Shown here piece after piece: positions 42,313 through 51,219 of a stretch of 64,000 nucleotides of DNA. The stretch is taken from assembly GCA_009836625.1 (NCBI GenBank), contig VXVC01000004.1, positions 1,139,037-1,203,036 of the forward strand. Direction: 5' to 3'. The notes below the pieces were generated by a model. That model was given only the letters and a program-made list of their open reading frames with translations, made no database searches and had not been told where the DNA came from. Made by a program: the position numbers and the translations under genes. The stretch comes from Holophagales bacterium (lineage in GTDB: Bacteria > Acidobacteriota > Thermoanaerobaculia > Multivoradales > Multivoraceae). Positions within the stretch are counted from its first letter, which is position 1. Each line of letters starts with the position of its first letter.

Positions 42313-44682
42313 ATGCACCTTCTTCGACCCAGGAACTCCCTTCTGCTCGCCTTCCTCCTTCTCCTGCCGCTCCCCGCGCTTGCGCGGGACGGCGACGTCT
42401 CGGGCACCGTGACCGACCAGACCGGCGCCGCCCTGCCGGGCGTGACCGTGGAGGCAGAGAGCCCAGCCCTAGCCGACAGCCGCCGCTCCGCCAGAACGGA
42501 CGCCGAAGGGCGCTTCGTCATCGGCGGTCTGCCCGACGGGGAGTACTCGGTCTCCTTCAGCCTCAGCGGCTTCGACACCCTGAACCGGGACGGCGTGTCG
42601 GTCTCCAGCGTCGACGGCGCGAACCTGGACGTCCGCCTGCAGATCGAGAGTCTCATCCAGGAGGTCACGGTCGTCGGCAGCAAGCTGGGCACGGGCAGGC
42701 AGGAGTTCGGCGTCAGCGTCGCCCATCTGGGCGCCGACCGCATCGACTCCGACGCGATCGTCAGCGTCGAGGACGCCTTCCACCGGGCCGCGAACGTCTA
42801 CGTCGGCGCCGCCGAGCAGGGCGGCTACGCCATCCGCGGGGTGAACAACAGCGGCCTGGAGTCCGACCACTCCAACGGCACCGCGCTGGCGTCCGTCCTC
42901 GTCAATCAACTGGCGCTCGCACCGCGCACTAGCGACCATCTGAACCCGTCGCTGTTCGACGCCGAGTCGGTGGAGATCCTGCGCGGACCCCAGTCGACCC
43001 TACAGGGGCCGAACTCCCTGATCGGGTCGGTGCTCATCAACTACAACCGGCCCGCGTTCGACGGCTACGACGGGCGCGTCCGGGTCGAGGGCGGCAGTCT
43101 CGATACGGAGCGGATCCAGTTGATGCAGAACGTCGAACTCGTCGACGAGATTCTCTCCGCGCGCGTCGTCCACGAGGACCGCTACATCCGCGGAGCGGTC
43201 TCGAACATCGTGAACGGCGCCGACGACCGGCACCGCACGGACGTCGAGACGACCCGCGTTCTGCTGGCCTTGAGACCGCGGGCCGACGAGAGCCTCCGGT
43301 TCGACCTCACCTGGCTCCGGAGCGACTCGGACTCGATCCCCTGGGGCTACCACATGGAAGACCCGGCGCGGGGGATCACGATGGAGGACCGGCAGCAGGT
43401 CTGGAACCGCGAGGACGCGTATCCTTCCAGGATCGACCTCCTGAACCTGGAGGCGCACATCGACCTCGGCGAGCGCTGGGCCATCGACGCCGTCGTCGGC
43501 GCGAGCGAGTTCGACGGCGCGCAGCTCTTCGACGCCGATTTCACGCCCTGGGACATCCTCAACGTCGACGCGTGGAGCCAGGACGACGTCGCGAGCCAGG
43601 AGATCCGCGCCTCGTACCGCGGCGCCGGCGTGAACCTGCTGCTTGGCGCCTTCCACTCGCAGTCCGATTTCGGCTACGGCTTCACCGGCGCCGGCTTCTT
43701 CCCCGACGGGCTGGGCAACATCGTTCCCTTCAACCGGACCACCAGATTGACCGAGGATGTCGAGCAGACCGACTTCTTCGGCAGGGTCGAGTGGGATGCG
43801 ACGGATCGGGTGCACCTGACCGGGGGCGTCCGGCTCAGCCGGGACTCCAGGGCCAACGTCAACTTCGCGGACAACAACGGCTTCATCACCGAGCTGGACG
43901 CCGAGACGGACTTCGAACAGGTGCTCCCGTCCGCCTCGGTGACCTTCGACGTGGCCTCGAACACCTCGCTGGGCGCGTCGTACGCACGCGGCTTCAAGGC
44001 CGGCGGGTTCGCCTTCGGGCTCTTGCTCGGGCTGGCGGAGCCATTCGACGAAGAGTTCACAGACAACTTCGAGTTGTTCCTGAGGCACCGCACGGCCAAC
44101 GGCCGCATGATCCTGAACGCGAACCTCTACCGGATCGACTGGACCGATCAGCAGATCCCGTACACGCCTCCGGGCGGTTTCCCGCAGTTCGACTCATTGG
44201 TCGCGAACGCCGGCGAGTCGCTTCTTGAGGGCCTCGAGATCGAGACCGAGGTCTTCGTCAGCAACGCACTGAGCCTGTTCGGGTCGCTCGGCATCTCGGA
44301 TTCCGAGTTCGTGCACTTCGTCCTCGACGGCGTGGACTACGCCGGCAGGGCGTTGCCGCAGGCGCCCTCGTGGAGCGCCTCCGCGGGTCTGAACTGGCGC
44401 TCGCCGGCGGGCTGGTTCGCCGGCGGAACGCTGAGCTACGCCGACGAAGCGTACAGCGAATTGGCGGCCCCGGAGATCACGCGGCTGAAGACCCGGACGC
44501 TGCTCGACGGCCGGTTCGGCTACCGGCGCGGCGGCTGGGCGCTCTACGCCTGGGGCAAGAACCTGCTCGACCACCAGTACGAACGCCAGTTGTACAACGG
44601 CGCGCCGTTCGGACTGCCGGGCGCCTACGGCATCTTCGGTCGGCCGCGCTCGGCCGGTGTCGGCATCGACTTCAACTGGTAA
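42313..44682 (+). CDS. TonB-dependent outer-membrane receptor with carboxypeptidase-like N-terminal domain
   Basis: This 789-residue receptor has a signal peptide ending LALA. Next is a carboxypeptidase-regulatory-like sandwich (GDVSGTVTDQTGAALPG to SFSLSGFDTL, about residues 25-100). The plug begins with EVTVVGSK and continues through IRGVNNSGL to SVEILRGPQSTLQG and SVLINYNRPAFDGYD. The barrel follows and ends at GIDFNW with an aromatic last residue. The substrate is not encoded in these motifs. Context with a His/Cys protein and two ABC systems suggests a metal chelate, cofactor or peptide, an inference. No sigma/anti-sigma pair lies beside it. Confidence 0.92.
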   Translation: MHLLRPRNSLLLAFLLLLPLPALARDGDVSGTVTDQTGAALPGVTVEAESPALADSRRSARTDAEGRFVIGGLPDGEYSVSFSLSGFDTLNRDGVSVSSVDGANLDVRLQIESLIQEVTVVGSKLGTGRQEFGVSVAHLGADRIDSDAIVSVEDAFHRAANVYVGAAEQGGYAIRGVNNSGLESDHSNGTALASVLVNQLALAPRTSDHLNPSLFDAESVEILRGPQSTLQGPNSLIGSVLINYNRPAFDGYDGRVRVEGGSLDTERIQLMQNVELVDEILSARVVHEDRYIRGAVSNIVNGADDRHRTDVETTRVLLALRPRADESLRFDLTWLRSDSDSIPWGYHMEDPARGITMEDRQQVWNREDAYPSRIDLLNLEAHIDLGERWAIDAVVGASEFDGAQLFDADFTPWDILNVDAWSQDDVASQEIRASYRGAGVNLLLGAFHSQSDFGYGFTGAGFFPDGLGNIVPFNRTTRLTEDVEQTDFFGRVEWDATDRVHLTGGVRLSRDSRANVNFADNNGFITELDAETDFEQVLPSASVTFDVASNTSLGASYARGFKAGGFAFGLLLGLAEPFDEEFTDNFELFLRHRTANGRMILNANLYRIDWTDQQIPYTPPGGFPQFDSLVANAGESLLEGLEIETEVFVSNALSLFGSLGISDSEFVHFVLDGVDYAGRALPQAPSWSASAGLNWRSPAGWFAGGTLSYADEAYSELAAPEITRLKTRTLLDGRFGYRRGGWALYAWGKNLLDHQYERQLYNGAPFGLPGAYGIFGRPRSAGVGIDFNW

Positions 44683-44721
44683 GGAGGCGGAGCGCCGGCA
44701 ACATCCTACGGAGAAGAACCC

Positions 44722-45621
44722 ATGGCACAGAAGAACGAAGGCCTCGAAGTCACCGGCCTGAACAAGACCTACCCGGGCGGCATCCGGGCGCTGGAAGACG
44801 TCGACCTCACCGTCGAGCCGGGCCTGTACGGCCTGCTCGGCCCGAACGGCGCCGGCAAGAGCACGCTGATGCGGACCCTGGCCACCCTGCAGGCGCCGGA
44901 CAGCGGCACGATCCTTCTCGACGGCGTCGACGTCCTGGCGGACCCGGACTACCTGCGGCGACGGCTCGGCTACCTGCCGCAGCAGATCGGGACCTACCCG
45001 ACGGTGACCGGTCGCCAGCTCCTGGACCGATTCGCCAACCTGAAGGGGCGCACGAACGCCTCCGAGCGGCGGCGCGAGGTAGCAGGACTCCTGGAACAGG
45101 TGAATCTCAGCCAGGACGCCGACCGGGCCGTGGCGACCTACTCCGGCGGCATGCTGCGACGCTTCGGTATCGCGATCGCCCTCGCCGGGAATCCCCGCCT
45201 GCTGATCGTCGACGAACCGACCTCGGGCCTCGACCCGGCGGAACGGAGCCGCTTCCACCGGGTGCTGGCCGACATCGCGGCGGACAACGTCGTGCTGCTG
45301 TCGACCCACATCGTCGACGACGTCGAGAGCCTGTGCGAACGGCTATCCATCCTCGACCAGGGCCGGATCGTCGCCGAAGGAACGCCGGAGTCCCTGGCCG
45401 CGGAGCTCGAAGGCCGCCTGTGGTCGCGCGTGGTTCCCCGCGGCGAGCCTCTGCCGGAGGACGCCCTGCACGTCTCGGCGAAGCCCACGGGCTCGCTGGT
45501 CGTCGTCGAGGCGGCGACGCGCCCTGGAGAGTCCTGGGAACCCCAGGCGCCCCGCCTGGAGGACGTGTACCACGCCGCCATCGCGCACGGTAGCCGGCGG
45601 CGGGAAGCGAGGGTCGCGTGA
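44722..45621 (+). CDS. ABC transporter ATP-binding protein
   Basis: This 299-residue ATPase has Walker A GPNGAGKST, signature YSGGMLRR, Walker B LLIVDEPTSGLD and a switch His in LLSTHIVDD. The C-terminal 70 residues form a DUF4162-like extension common in ABC-2 exporter ATPases. A good ribosome-binding site (GGAGAAGAACCC) precedes the ATG. It is 39 bases after the receptor gene and is coupled by GTGA to the large permease gene. Confidence 0.93.
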   Translation: MAQKNEGLEVTGLNKTYPGGIRALEDVDLTVEPGLYGLLGPNGAGKSTLMRTLATLQAPDSGTILLDGVDVLADPDYLRRRLGYLPQQIGTYPTVTGRQLLDRFANLKGRTNASERRREVAGLLEQVNLSQDADRAVATYSGGMLRRFGIAIALAGNPRLLIVDEPTSGLDPAERSRFHRVLADIAADNVVLLSTHIVDDVESLCERLSILDQGRIVAEGTPESLAAELEGRLWSRVVPRGEPLPEDALHVSAKPTGSLVVVEAATRPGESWEPQAPRLEDVYHAAIAHGSRRREARVA

Positions 45622-48600
45622 ACACCCTGCGTTTCGTCGCCGCCCAGGCGTGGCAGGAGTTACGGGCGGGCTGCCGCGGGCCGCTGCTGGCGATCGTCTT
45701 CCCTGGACTCATCGGCTACGCGCTCATCGTGATTCTCAACGCCGACTACATGCGCGAGATGGGCGCCACCGAAGTGCCGCGCAACAGCCCCCACGTGATC
45801 TATCTGATGATGGCCGGACAGGCCGTCTGGATCTTCTTCGTCTGGGCGTGGCTCTTCGGCTTGAACGTGGTCCGCGACCGGAACGCCAGCCTGCACGAAG
45901 TCGTCCTGTCGACGCCCGTTTCCCTGCCGGCCCTGCTCTTCGGCCGCTACCTGGGCGCCCTGGCTCTCTCGACCCTCCTTCCGGTCGCGACGGCCATCGG
46001 CTTCTGGTTGGTTCCGGCGCTCGGCGCCTTGGGGATCATCCCGCCGGACGCGGTGGGTCCGCACCCGTGGTTCGCGATGGCCCATTCGCTCCTGCTCTTC
46101 ACCCTGCCGACCGCGGCCGGAGTCGGCGCGCTGTTCCTGTGCGCGGCGATCTGGACCCGAAGCATCGCCGGGCCCTTCGCGGTCGCGGCCATGCTGATGC
46201 TGGTCTGGATGGTGGCCATGGTCGTCGTTCGCGGCGGCGACGCCAGCCCGGCGGTCGCGACCCTGCTCGACGCCTCCGGCTTCGCCGAGATCGAGGAACA
46301 GACGAACCTGATGACGCCGCGCGAGAAGGCGGTCGCCGTCGTCGAACTGACGCCGCCCCTGCTCGCCAACCGCCTGGTCTGGACGCTGCCACCGCTGCTC
46401 CTGATGGCGATCGTGCTGCGGCGCGTCGGCCGGGAACAACTGGCGCTCGAGAAGGCGCCGGCGACACGCCGGCGAAGGTCGCAAGGGAACGGAGCGCGAG
46501 CGAAAGCGCCGCCAGAGTCCGTTCTTCCGCCGGGCCCCGCGGCCAGTCCGTCCTGGTTCCGGGCGACCTGGACCGAGGCGGCATGGCACCTGAAACTCTC
46601 GTTCCGGGGCTGGGGCACGCCGCTTGCCCTCGCCATGATGGTGGCGACGGGCGTCGGCGGCGCCTTCGTTCACGTCGTCCTTCACGCCGACGGTCCGCTA
46701 CAGCCCCGCTCCGGGTTGGTCGAGCGGATGACCATCGAGTACTTCTACCTCGTGATCGTCTTCATGGTGGCCGCCTTCGTCGGCGTCATGGCGCGCCGCG
46801 ACGACCGCACCGGCTGGAACGAGATCAGCGACGCGACCCCGGCGCCGGTCGGCACGCGGGTCGTCGGACGGGCGCTGGCGTCGCTCTGCCTGACGGTCGC
46901 CTTCGCCCTGACTCCCCTCGCGGCGGTGTGGATCGTGACCGGAGTGGCGCTTCCCGGCGCCTTCAGCCTCGCCAATCCGGCACCGTTCTTCGCTCTGCTG
47001 CTGGCGCCCGCGCTGCTGGAAGTCGCCGCGGTCGTGCTGCTGGCGCACGCGCTGATCCGCCACGCGGGAGCCGCGCACGCCGTCTCGGTCATCTGCGCGT
47101 TCATCATCGTGGTCAACCACGAGCTGGCCGTCACGACCTATCCGCCGGCGGAATTCGGGGTACCGGCGCACGCCACGGTGTCCGAGTTCGCCGGTTGGGG
47201 GCCCTGGATGAACCACATTCTGACGGCCGACCTGTTCAAGCTGGCCATCGTGGTGGTACTCCTTGCCGTGGCGTGGTTGGCGTGGCCGCGAGGCACCGCG
47301 CTCACCGTGCCCCTGCGCTGGCGAACCGCTCTCGGTCGGATTCCGAGTGGAGCGGGAGTGCTGGCGGCGGCCGGCGCCGTCCTGGCCTTCGGAACCCACG
47401 CCGTGCTGTACGAGCAGTTCGTCACGCTGGGCGGTTACCAGTCCGAGGCCGCCGAGACGGCGGAAGACGCCGAGTGGGAGAAGCGCTGGTGGGCGTCGGC
47501 GACCTCGTTCTCGACCGCCGGCGGCGAAGCGTTCGTGGATGTCGATCCCGCAGGACGCACGGCCACCGCCCGGTGGCGCCTGGAGGGCGTCCGCGCCGCG
47601 TCGGGCCTTCTTCATGGAGCGCTTCCGGACGGCGCGGAGATCCAGCACGCGACCATCGACGGCCAACAGGCGGCGGTGACGGTCGCCTTCGATCAGTTCT
47701 CGCTCGAACTCGGCGACTGCGGCCGGACCGGAGAGGAGGGCTGCACCGTGGAGCTCGACCTGACCGTCCGCGACGAGGGTTGGGCGGACCACGGCCAGAG
47801 CAGGTGGCTGCACGAATCGGGCGTCTGGCTGCGCGCGGCCGACGTTCTGCCGGCGCTCGGTCACGATCCCGACCGGCTGGTGCGCGCGCCGCACGATCGC
47901 GAACTCCACGGTCTGCCGGACGATCCCGCCGAGACCGACGTCCACGCGTTGTCGCCCGCCCTGGGAGTCGCCCCCGCGGGCGAATGGCGCTGGACGGTTC
48001 GTTTCGCCTCCACCGACTACGCCGACCCATCGCAGCAGGCGCGGACGGCGACCGAGGGTCAGGTCAGCGGTCCGCTCGACTTCGCCGCCGCCTGGTGGCC
48101 GCGAAAGCCCATGGAAGCGAACGTGGAAGGCGTCACCGTGTACCACGGTTCGATGCGTTCCAACGACGTCGAGGTCGTCCTGAACGACGTGACGGAGATG
48201 CGGAGCTGCGTGGCAGGCCTGCTCGGAAGGGCGCCGGCCGTCGGCGCCGTGCTCCAGGCGCCCCGCGAACTGGGAGAGACCGCGCTCCACGGCGGACTGC
48301 TGTGGCTGCCGGAGCACGAGGGATGGGACGTCGCCGCCGACGGTTTCGGCCACTGGCGGCGACGGGCAACGATCGCCGCCGCCTTTGCGGCGCGGCAGCT
48401 CGCGGACGATGCCGGCCTGCGCAAGGAGCCCGGCGAGGACTGGCTGCGTGTCGGCGTGTCGGGCTGGATCGGCATGGAGTGTGTGCGCCGCGCGGACGGC
48501 AGGGACGCCTGGCTGGCGCTGCACTCCCGGGTCAGTGGTCAGGTCATCGAGGCGTTCGGCGCGCTCGATGCGCCCGCGATCAGCGTCGAAGCCGCGGGCG

Positions 48601-49055
48601 ACGTGCCGTGGATTCGTCACTACGCGCCCCTGGCCACGGCGGCATGGGTCGAGTCCATCGGCCCGGCCCAGGCGGTCGCGGCCATCGAAGAAGTAACCGC
48701 CGCGGTCCGCGCCGGCGGAGCGCTGTCCGAAGCCCTGGCGGCCGCGGTAGGCGAAGACGACGCACGTGCGCTGCTCGGACCGCCGGCGTCGTCCGACGTG
48801 CTGGTCGCGGAATCCGGGCGCACGGTGGAGATCGCGGGTCAGCGCTGGCTGTGGCGGGACGGCGGCTGGGAACCGCTCACGGTGCCCATCCACGTGACCC
48901 AGCGCTACGAGGACGGCAGCGATGAGCGCCACCGGATCGGACCGGTGCCTGCGACGGCCGAGCCCGAAGCGCCCTTCACGATCATCGACGCCTGGCCGTC
49001 GTTCGAGCGTTCGCCGACCGACAACGTCTGGCGCGGAGAAGGAGGAGGAGAATGA
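45618..49055 (+). CDS. ABC-2 permease fused to a degenerate M1-peptidase-like domain
   Basis: This 1145-residue protein has three parts. Residues about 1-285 form a six-helix ABC-2 domain, with an Arg/Pro-rich linker near 285-310. Residues about 315-620 form a second six-helix ABC-2 domain (TVAFALTPLAAVWIVTG, LLLAPALLEVAAVVLLAHAL). Residues about 640-1145 are soluble and most like the extracytoplasmic M1-aminopeptidase domain of known permease/M1 fusions: VDPAGRTATARWRLEG, later FGHWRRRATIAAAFAARQLADD and DWLRVGVSGWIGM. The zinc motif HExxH is missing, replaced by AAFAARQLADD, so it should not cleave peptides. The GTG start overlaps the preceding stop. Both strands show long frames here, but only this one has domains. 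Confidence 0.85.
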   Translation: MNTLRFVAAQAWQELRAGCRGPLLAIVFPGLIGYALIVILNADYMREMGATEVPRNSPHVIYLMMAGQAVWIFFVWAWLFGLNVVRDRNASLHEVVLSTPVSLPALLFGRYLGALALSTLLPVATAIGFWLVPALGALGIIPPDAVGPHPWFAMAHSLLLFTLPTAAGVGALFLCAAIWTRSIAGPFAVAAMLMLVWMVAMVVVRGGDASPAVATLLDASGFAEIEEQTNLMTPREKAVAVVELTPPLLANRLVWTLPPLLLMAIVLRRVGREQLALEKAPATRRRRSQGNGARAKAPPESVLPPGPAASPSWFRATWTEAAWHLKLSFRGWGTPLALAMMVATGVGGAFVHVVLHADGPLQPRSGLVERMTIEYFYLVIVFMVAAFVGVMARRDDRTGWNEISDATPAPVGTRVVGRALASLCLTVAFALTPLAAVWIVTGVALPGAFSLANPAPFFALLLAPALLEVAAVVLLAHALIRHAGAAHAVSVICAFIIVVNHELAVTTYPPAEFGVPAHATVSEFAGWGPWMNHILTADLFKLAIVVVLLAVAWLAWPRGTALTVPLRWRTALGRIPSGAGVLAAAGAVLAFGTHAVLYEQFVTLGGYQSEAAETAEDAEWEKRWWASATSFSTAGGEAFVDVDPAGRTATARWRLEGVRAASGLLHGALPDGAEIQHATIDGQQAAVTVAFDQFSLELGDCGRTGEEGCTVELDLTVRDEGWADHGQSRWLHESGVWLRAADVLPALGHDPDRLVRAPHDRELHGLPDDPAETDVHALSPALGVAPAGEWRWTVRFASTDYADPSQQARTATEGQVSGPLDFAAAWWPRKPMEANVEGVTVYHGSMRSNDVEVVLNDVTEMRSCVAGLLGRAPAVGAVLQAPRELGETALHGGLLWLPEHEGWDVAADGFGHWRRRATIAAAFAARQLADDAGLRKEPGEDWLRVGVSGWIGMECVRRADGRDAWLALHSRVSGQVIEAFGALDAPAISVEAAGDVPWIRHYAPLATAAWVESIGPAQAVAAIEEVTAAVRAGGALSEALAAAVGEDDARALLGPPASSDVLVAESGRTVEIAGQRWLWRDGGWEPLTVPIHVTQRYEDGSDERHRIGPVPATAEPEAPFTIIDAWPSFERSPTDNVWRGEGGGE

Positions 49056-49810
49056 CCGAATCGCACGAATCGAACACGGGGGCCGCGCCCCTTCTCGAAG
49101 CCCGCGGACTGTCCAAGGACTACGGCGACACGCGAGCCCTCGACTCCCTCGACCTGGCGATCGCGCCCGGAGAGGTCTATTGCCTCCTCGGCCCCAACGG
49201 CGCGGGGAAGACCACGACGATCAACCTCTTCCTCGGCTTCGTGGCGCCCTCGGCGGGTCAGGCCCTCGTAGCCGGCCTGAACGTGTCCACTCACGACCGC
49301 GAGTCCAAGCGCCGGCTCGCCTACATCCCCGAGCAGGTGATGCTCTATCGAAACCTCAGCGGGATCGAGAACCTCGAGTACTTCGCCGCGCTGGGCGGCC
49401 AGGGATCGCTGGGCCGGGAGCGACTGGTCGAGATTCTCGTCGAAGCCGGCCTGGACGGCGAGGCGGCAGGGCGACGGGTATCCACCTACTCCAAGGGCAT
49501 GCGCCAGAAAGTAGGCATCGCGATCGCCATCGCCAAGCAGGCCGACGCGCTACTGCTGGACGAACCAACGTCCGGGCTCGACCCCACGGCCTCGAGCGAG
49601 TTCTCGGCGCTGGTCGAGCGGCTCAGGAATCGCGGCGTCGCCGTGCTGATGGCGACTCACGACCTGTTTCGCGCGAAGGACACCGGCACCCGAGTGGGCA
49701 TCATGCACTACGGACGCCTGGTCACGGAGCTGAGCACCGCCGAGGTCGGCCATGCCGATCTCGAGCGGATCTATCTGGAACATGTAAGCGACAACGGAGG
49801 ACCGCGATGA
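49052..49810 (+). CDS. ABC transporter ATP-binding protein, second system
   Basis: This 252-residue ATPase has Walker A GPNGAGKTT, signature YSKGMRQK, Walker B ALLLDEPTSGLDP and the switch His in MATHDLF. It is a NosF/CcmA-like member, typical of exporters with NosY-like permeases. The start overlaps the stop of the fused permease gene (ATGA) and carries a strong GGAGGAGGAGA site. Two permease genes follow. Confidence 0.93.
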   Translation: MTESHESNTGAAPLLEARGLSKDYGDTRALDSLDLAIAPGEVYCLLGPNGAGKTTTINLFLGFVAPSAGQALVAGLNVSTHDRESKRRLAYIPEQVMLYRNLSGIENLEYFAALGGQGSLGRERLVEILVEAGLDGEAAGRRVSTYSKGMRQKVGIAIAIAKQADALLLDEPTSGLDPTASSEFSALVERLRNRGVAVLMATHDLFRAKDTGTRVGIMHYGRLVTELSTAEVGHADLERIYLEHVSDNGGPR

Positions 49811-51219
49811 TCCACCACATCGTCCGCAAGGAGTTCGCCGACATGATCCGGGACGGCCGCTTTCGCTGGTCCGCGATTCTCGTGGGGTCGCTGCTGCTCG
49901 TCTCACTGGCTCACGGCTGGGTCCAGGCGCGGAAGGCAAGCCAGGAACATGCGGCCGCGCAGGCCACGGCCCGCGAGCACTGGGAGACGCAGGGCGAGAA
50001 GAACCCTCACTCGGCGGCGCACTACGGCGTCTACGCCTTCAAGCCCCGGCTGGCGCTGTCCTTCGTCGACGAAGGCGTGGACCCCTTCACCGGCACGTCG
50101 GTGTGGCTGGAGGCGCACCGGCAGAACGACTTCCTGTTGCGCCCGGCCCAGGATGCAACGGCCGCCCAGCGGATTGGCGCTCTGACGGCGGCGCAGGTGC
50201 TGCAGCATCTCGTGCCCCTGCTGATCATCCTGTTGACGTTCGGCGCCTTCGCCAGCGAGCGAGAACGGGGAACGCTGCGCCAACTGCTGGCCACCGGCGT
50301 TGGCTGGAAAGAGCTGGCCCTGGGCAAGGCGCTGGGCGCTTCCGGAGCGCTGGCGCTCTTGCTGGTGCCGGCGGCGGTAGCGGGAGCGGCGGCGCTGGTC
50401 GTCGCGAGTCCCGGTCCGACGGCGTCGCCGCTGGCTCGGGGCGCCGTCCTGGCCGGCGCCTACCTGGCCTACTTCGTCGTCTTCCTGGCGCTGTCTCTCG
50501 CCGTGTCGGCGAGGGCACGGTCGTCGCGCACCGCGCTGGTGTTCCTGCTGGCAGTTTGGGTGGTCAACGGCCTCGTCGCGCCGCGCGTCGCGGTGGACCT
50601 GTCGAAGCGGGTCTACGCGACGCCCTCCGCCTTCGAGTTCGCTCGTACCGTCGAACGCGAGATGGCCGACGGTGTCGAGGACATCGCCCCGCCGGACCGG
50701 GACGAGTCGACGAAACGGCTGCTCGCCGAGTACGGAGTGGAACGGGTCGAGGACCTGCCCATCAACGCGGTGGGCGTCTATCTGCAGGAGAGCGAGGAGT
50801 TCTCCAACCGGATCTTCGACCGCAACTACGGCGCGTTGTGGGACGCCTTCAGGCGCCAGGGGATCCTGCAGGAGGCGCTGGCGGCGGCAGCCCCGTCGAT
50901 CGCGGTTCGCACGCTGTCGATGGGCCTGGCGGGAACGGATGTCGAGCAGCACAGGCACTTCGCCGAAGCCGCGGAGACCTACCGCCGCGATCTCATGCGA
51001 CAGATGAACGGCGACATGACCGAGAACTCCCTGACCGGCGACTTCTCGTACGCCGCGAGCGCCGAGCTCTGGGAATCCGTGCCTCCGCTGGAGTACGAAG
51101 CTCCGCCCCTGGGCTGGGTGCTGGGCAACCGGATCCTGTCGCTCGCAGTGCTCGGCGCGTGGCTTGCGGGCGCCGTCCTGCTCGCGTCCGCTCAGGTCCG
51201 GCGGGCGGAGGTGGCCTAG
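49807..51219 (+). CDS. ABC-2 permease, NosY/DUF3526-like
   Basis: This 470-residue permease has an N-terminal helix after MIHHIVRKEFADMIRDGRF, then a long periplasmic insert (about residues 45-120, including YAFKPRLALSFVDEGVDPFTGTSV). A bundle follows with the motif FASERERGTLRQLL, then a second periplasmic insert and C-terminal helices. This domain pattern is the DUF3526 type found with TonB receptors. It probably pairs with the 51220-52650 permease as a heterodimer with the 49052 ATPase. ATGA overlap, GGAGG ribosome-binding site. Confidence 0.88.
   Translation: MIHHIVRKEFADMIRDGRFRWSAILVGSLLLVSLAHGWVQARKASQEHAAAQATAREHWETQGEKNPHSAAHYGVYAFKPRLALSFVDEGVDPFTGTSVWLEAHRQNDFLLRPAQDATAAQRIGALTAAQVLQHLVPLLIILLTFGAFASERERGTLRQLLATGVGWKELALGKALGASGALALLLVPAAVAGAAALVVASPGPTASPLARGAVLAGAYLAYFVVFLALSLAVSARARSSRTALVFLLAVWVVNGLVAPRVAVDLSKRVYATPSAFEFARTVEREMADGVEDIAPPDRDESTKRLLAEYGVERVEDLPINAVGVYLQESEEFSNRIFDRNYGALWDAFRRQGILQEALAAAAPSIAVRTLSMGLAGTDVEQHRHFAEAAETYRRDLMRQMNGDMTENSLTGDFSYAASAELWESVPPLEYEAPPLGWVLGNRILSLAVLGAWLAGAVLLASAQVRRAEVA

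Noticed and set aside
45650..48925. A 1091-codon open frame overlapping the fused permease
   Set aside because: Same strand, shifted frame, Arg/Gly/Pro composition and no helix pattern; the 45618-49055 frame has clear membrane helices and a soluble domain.
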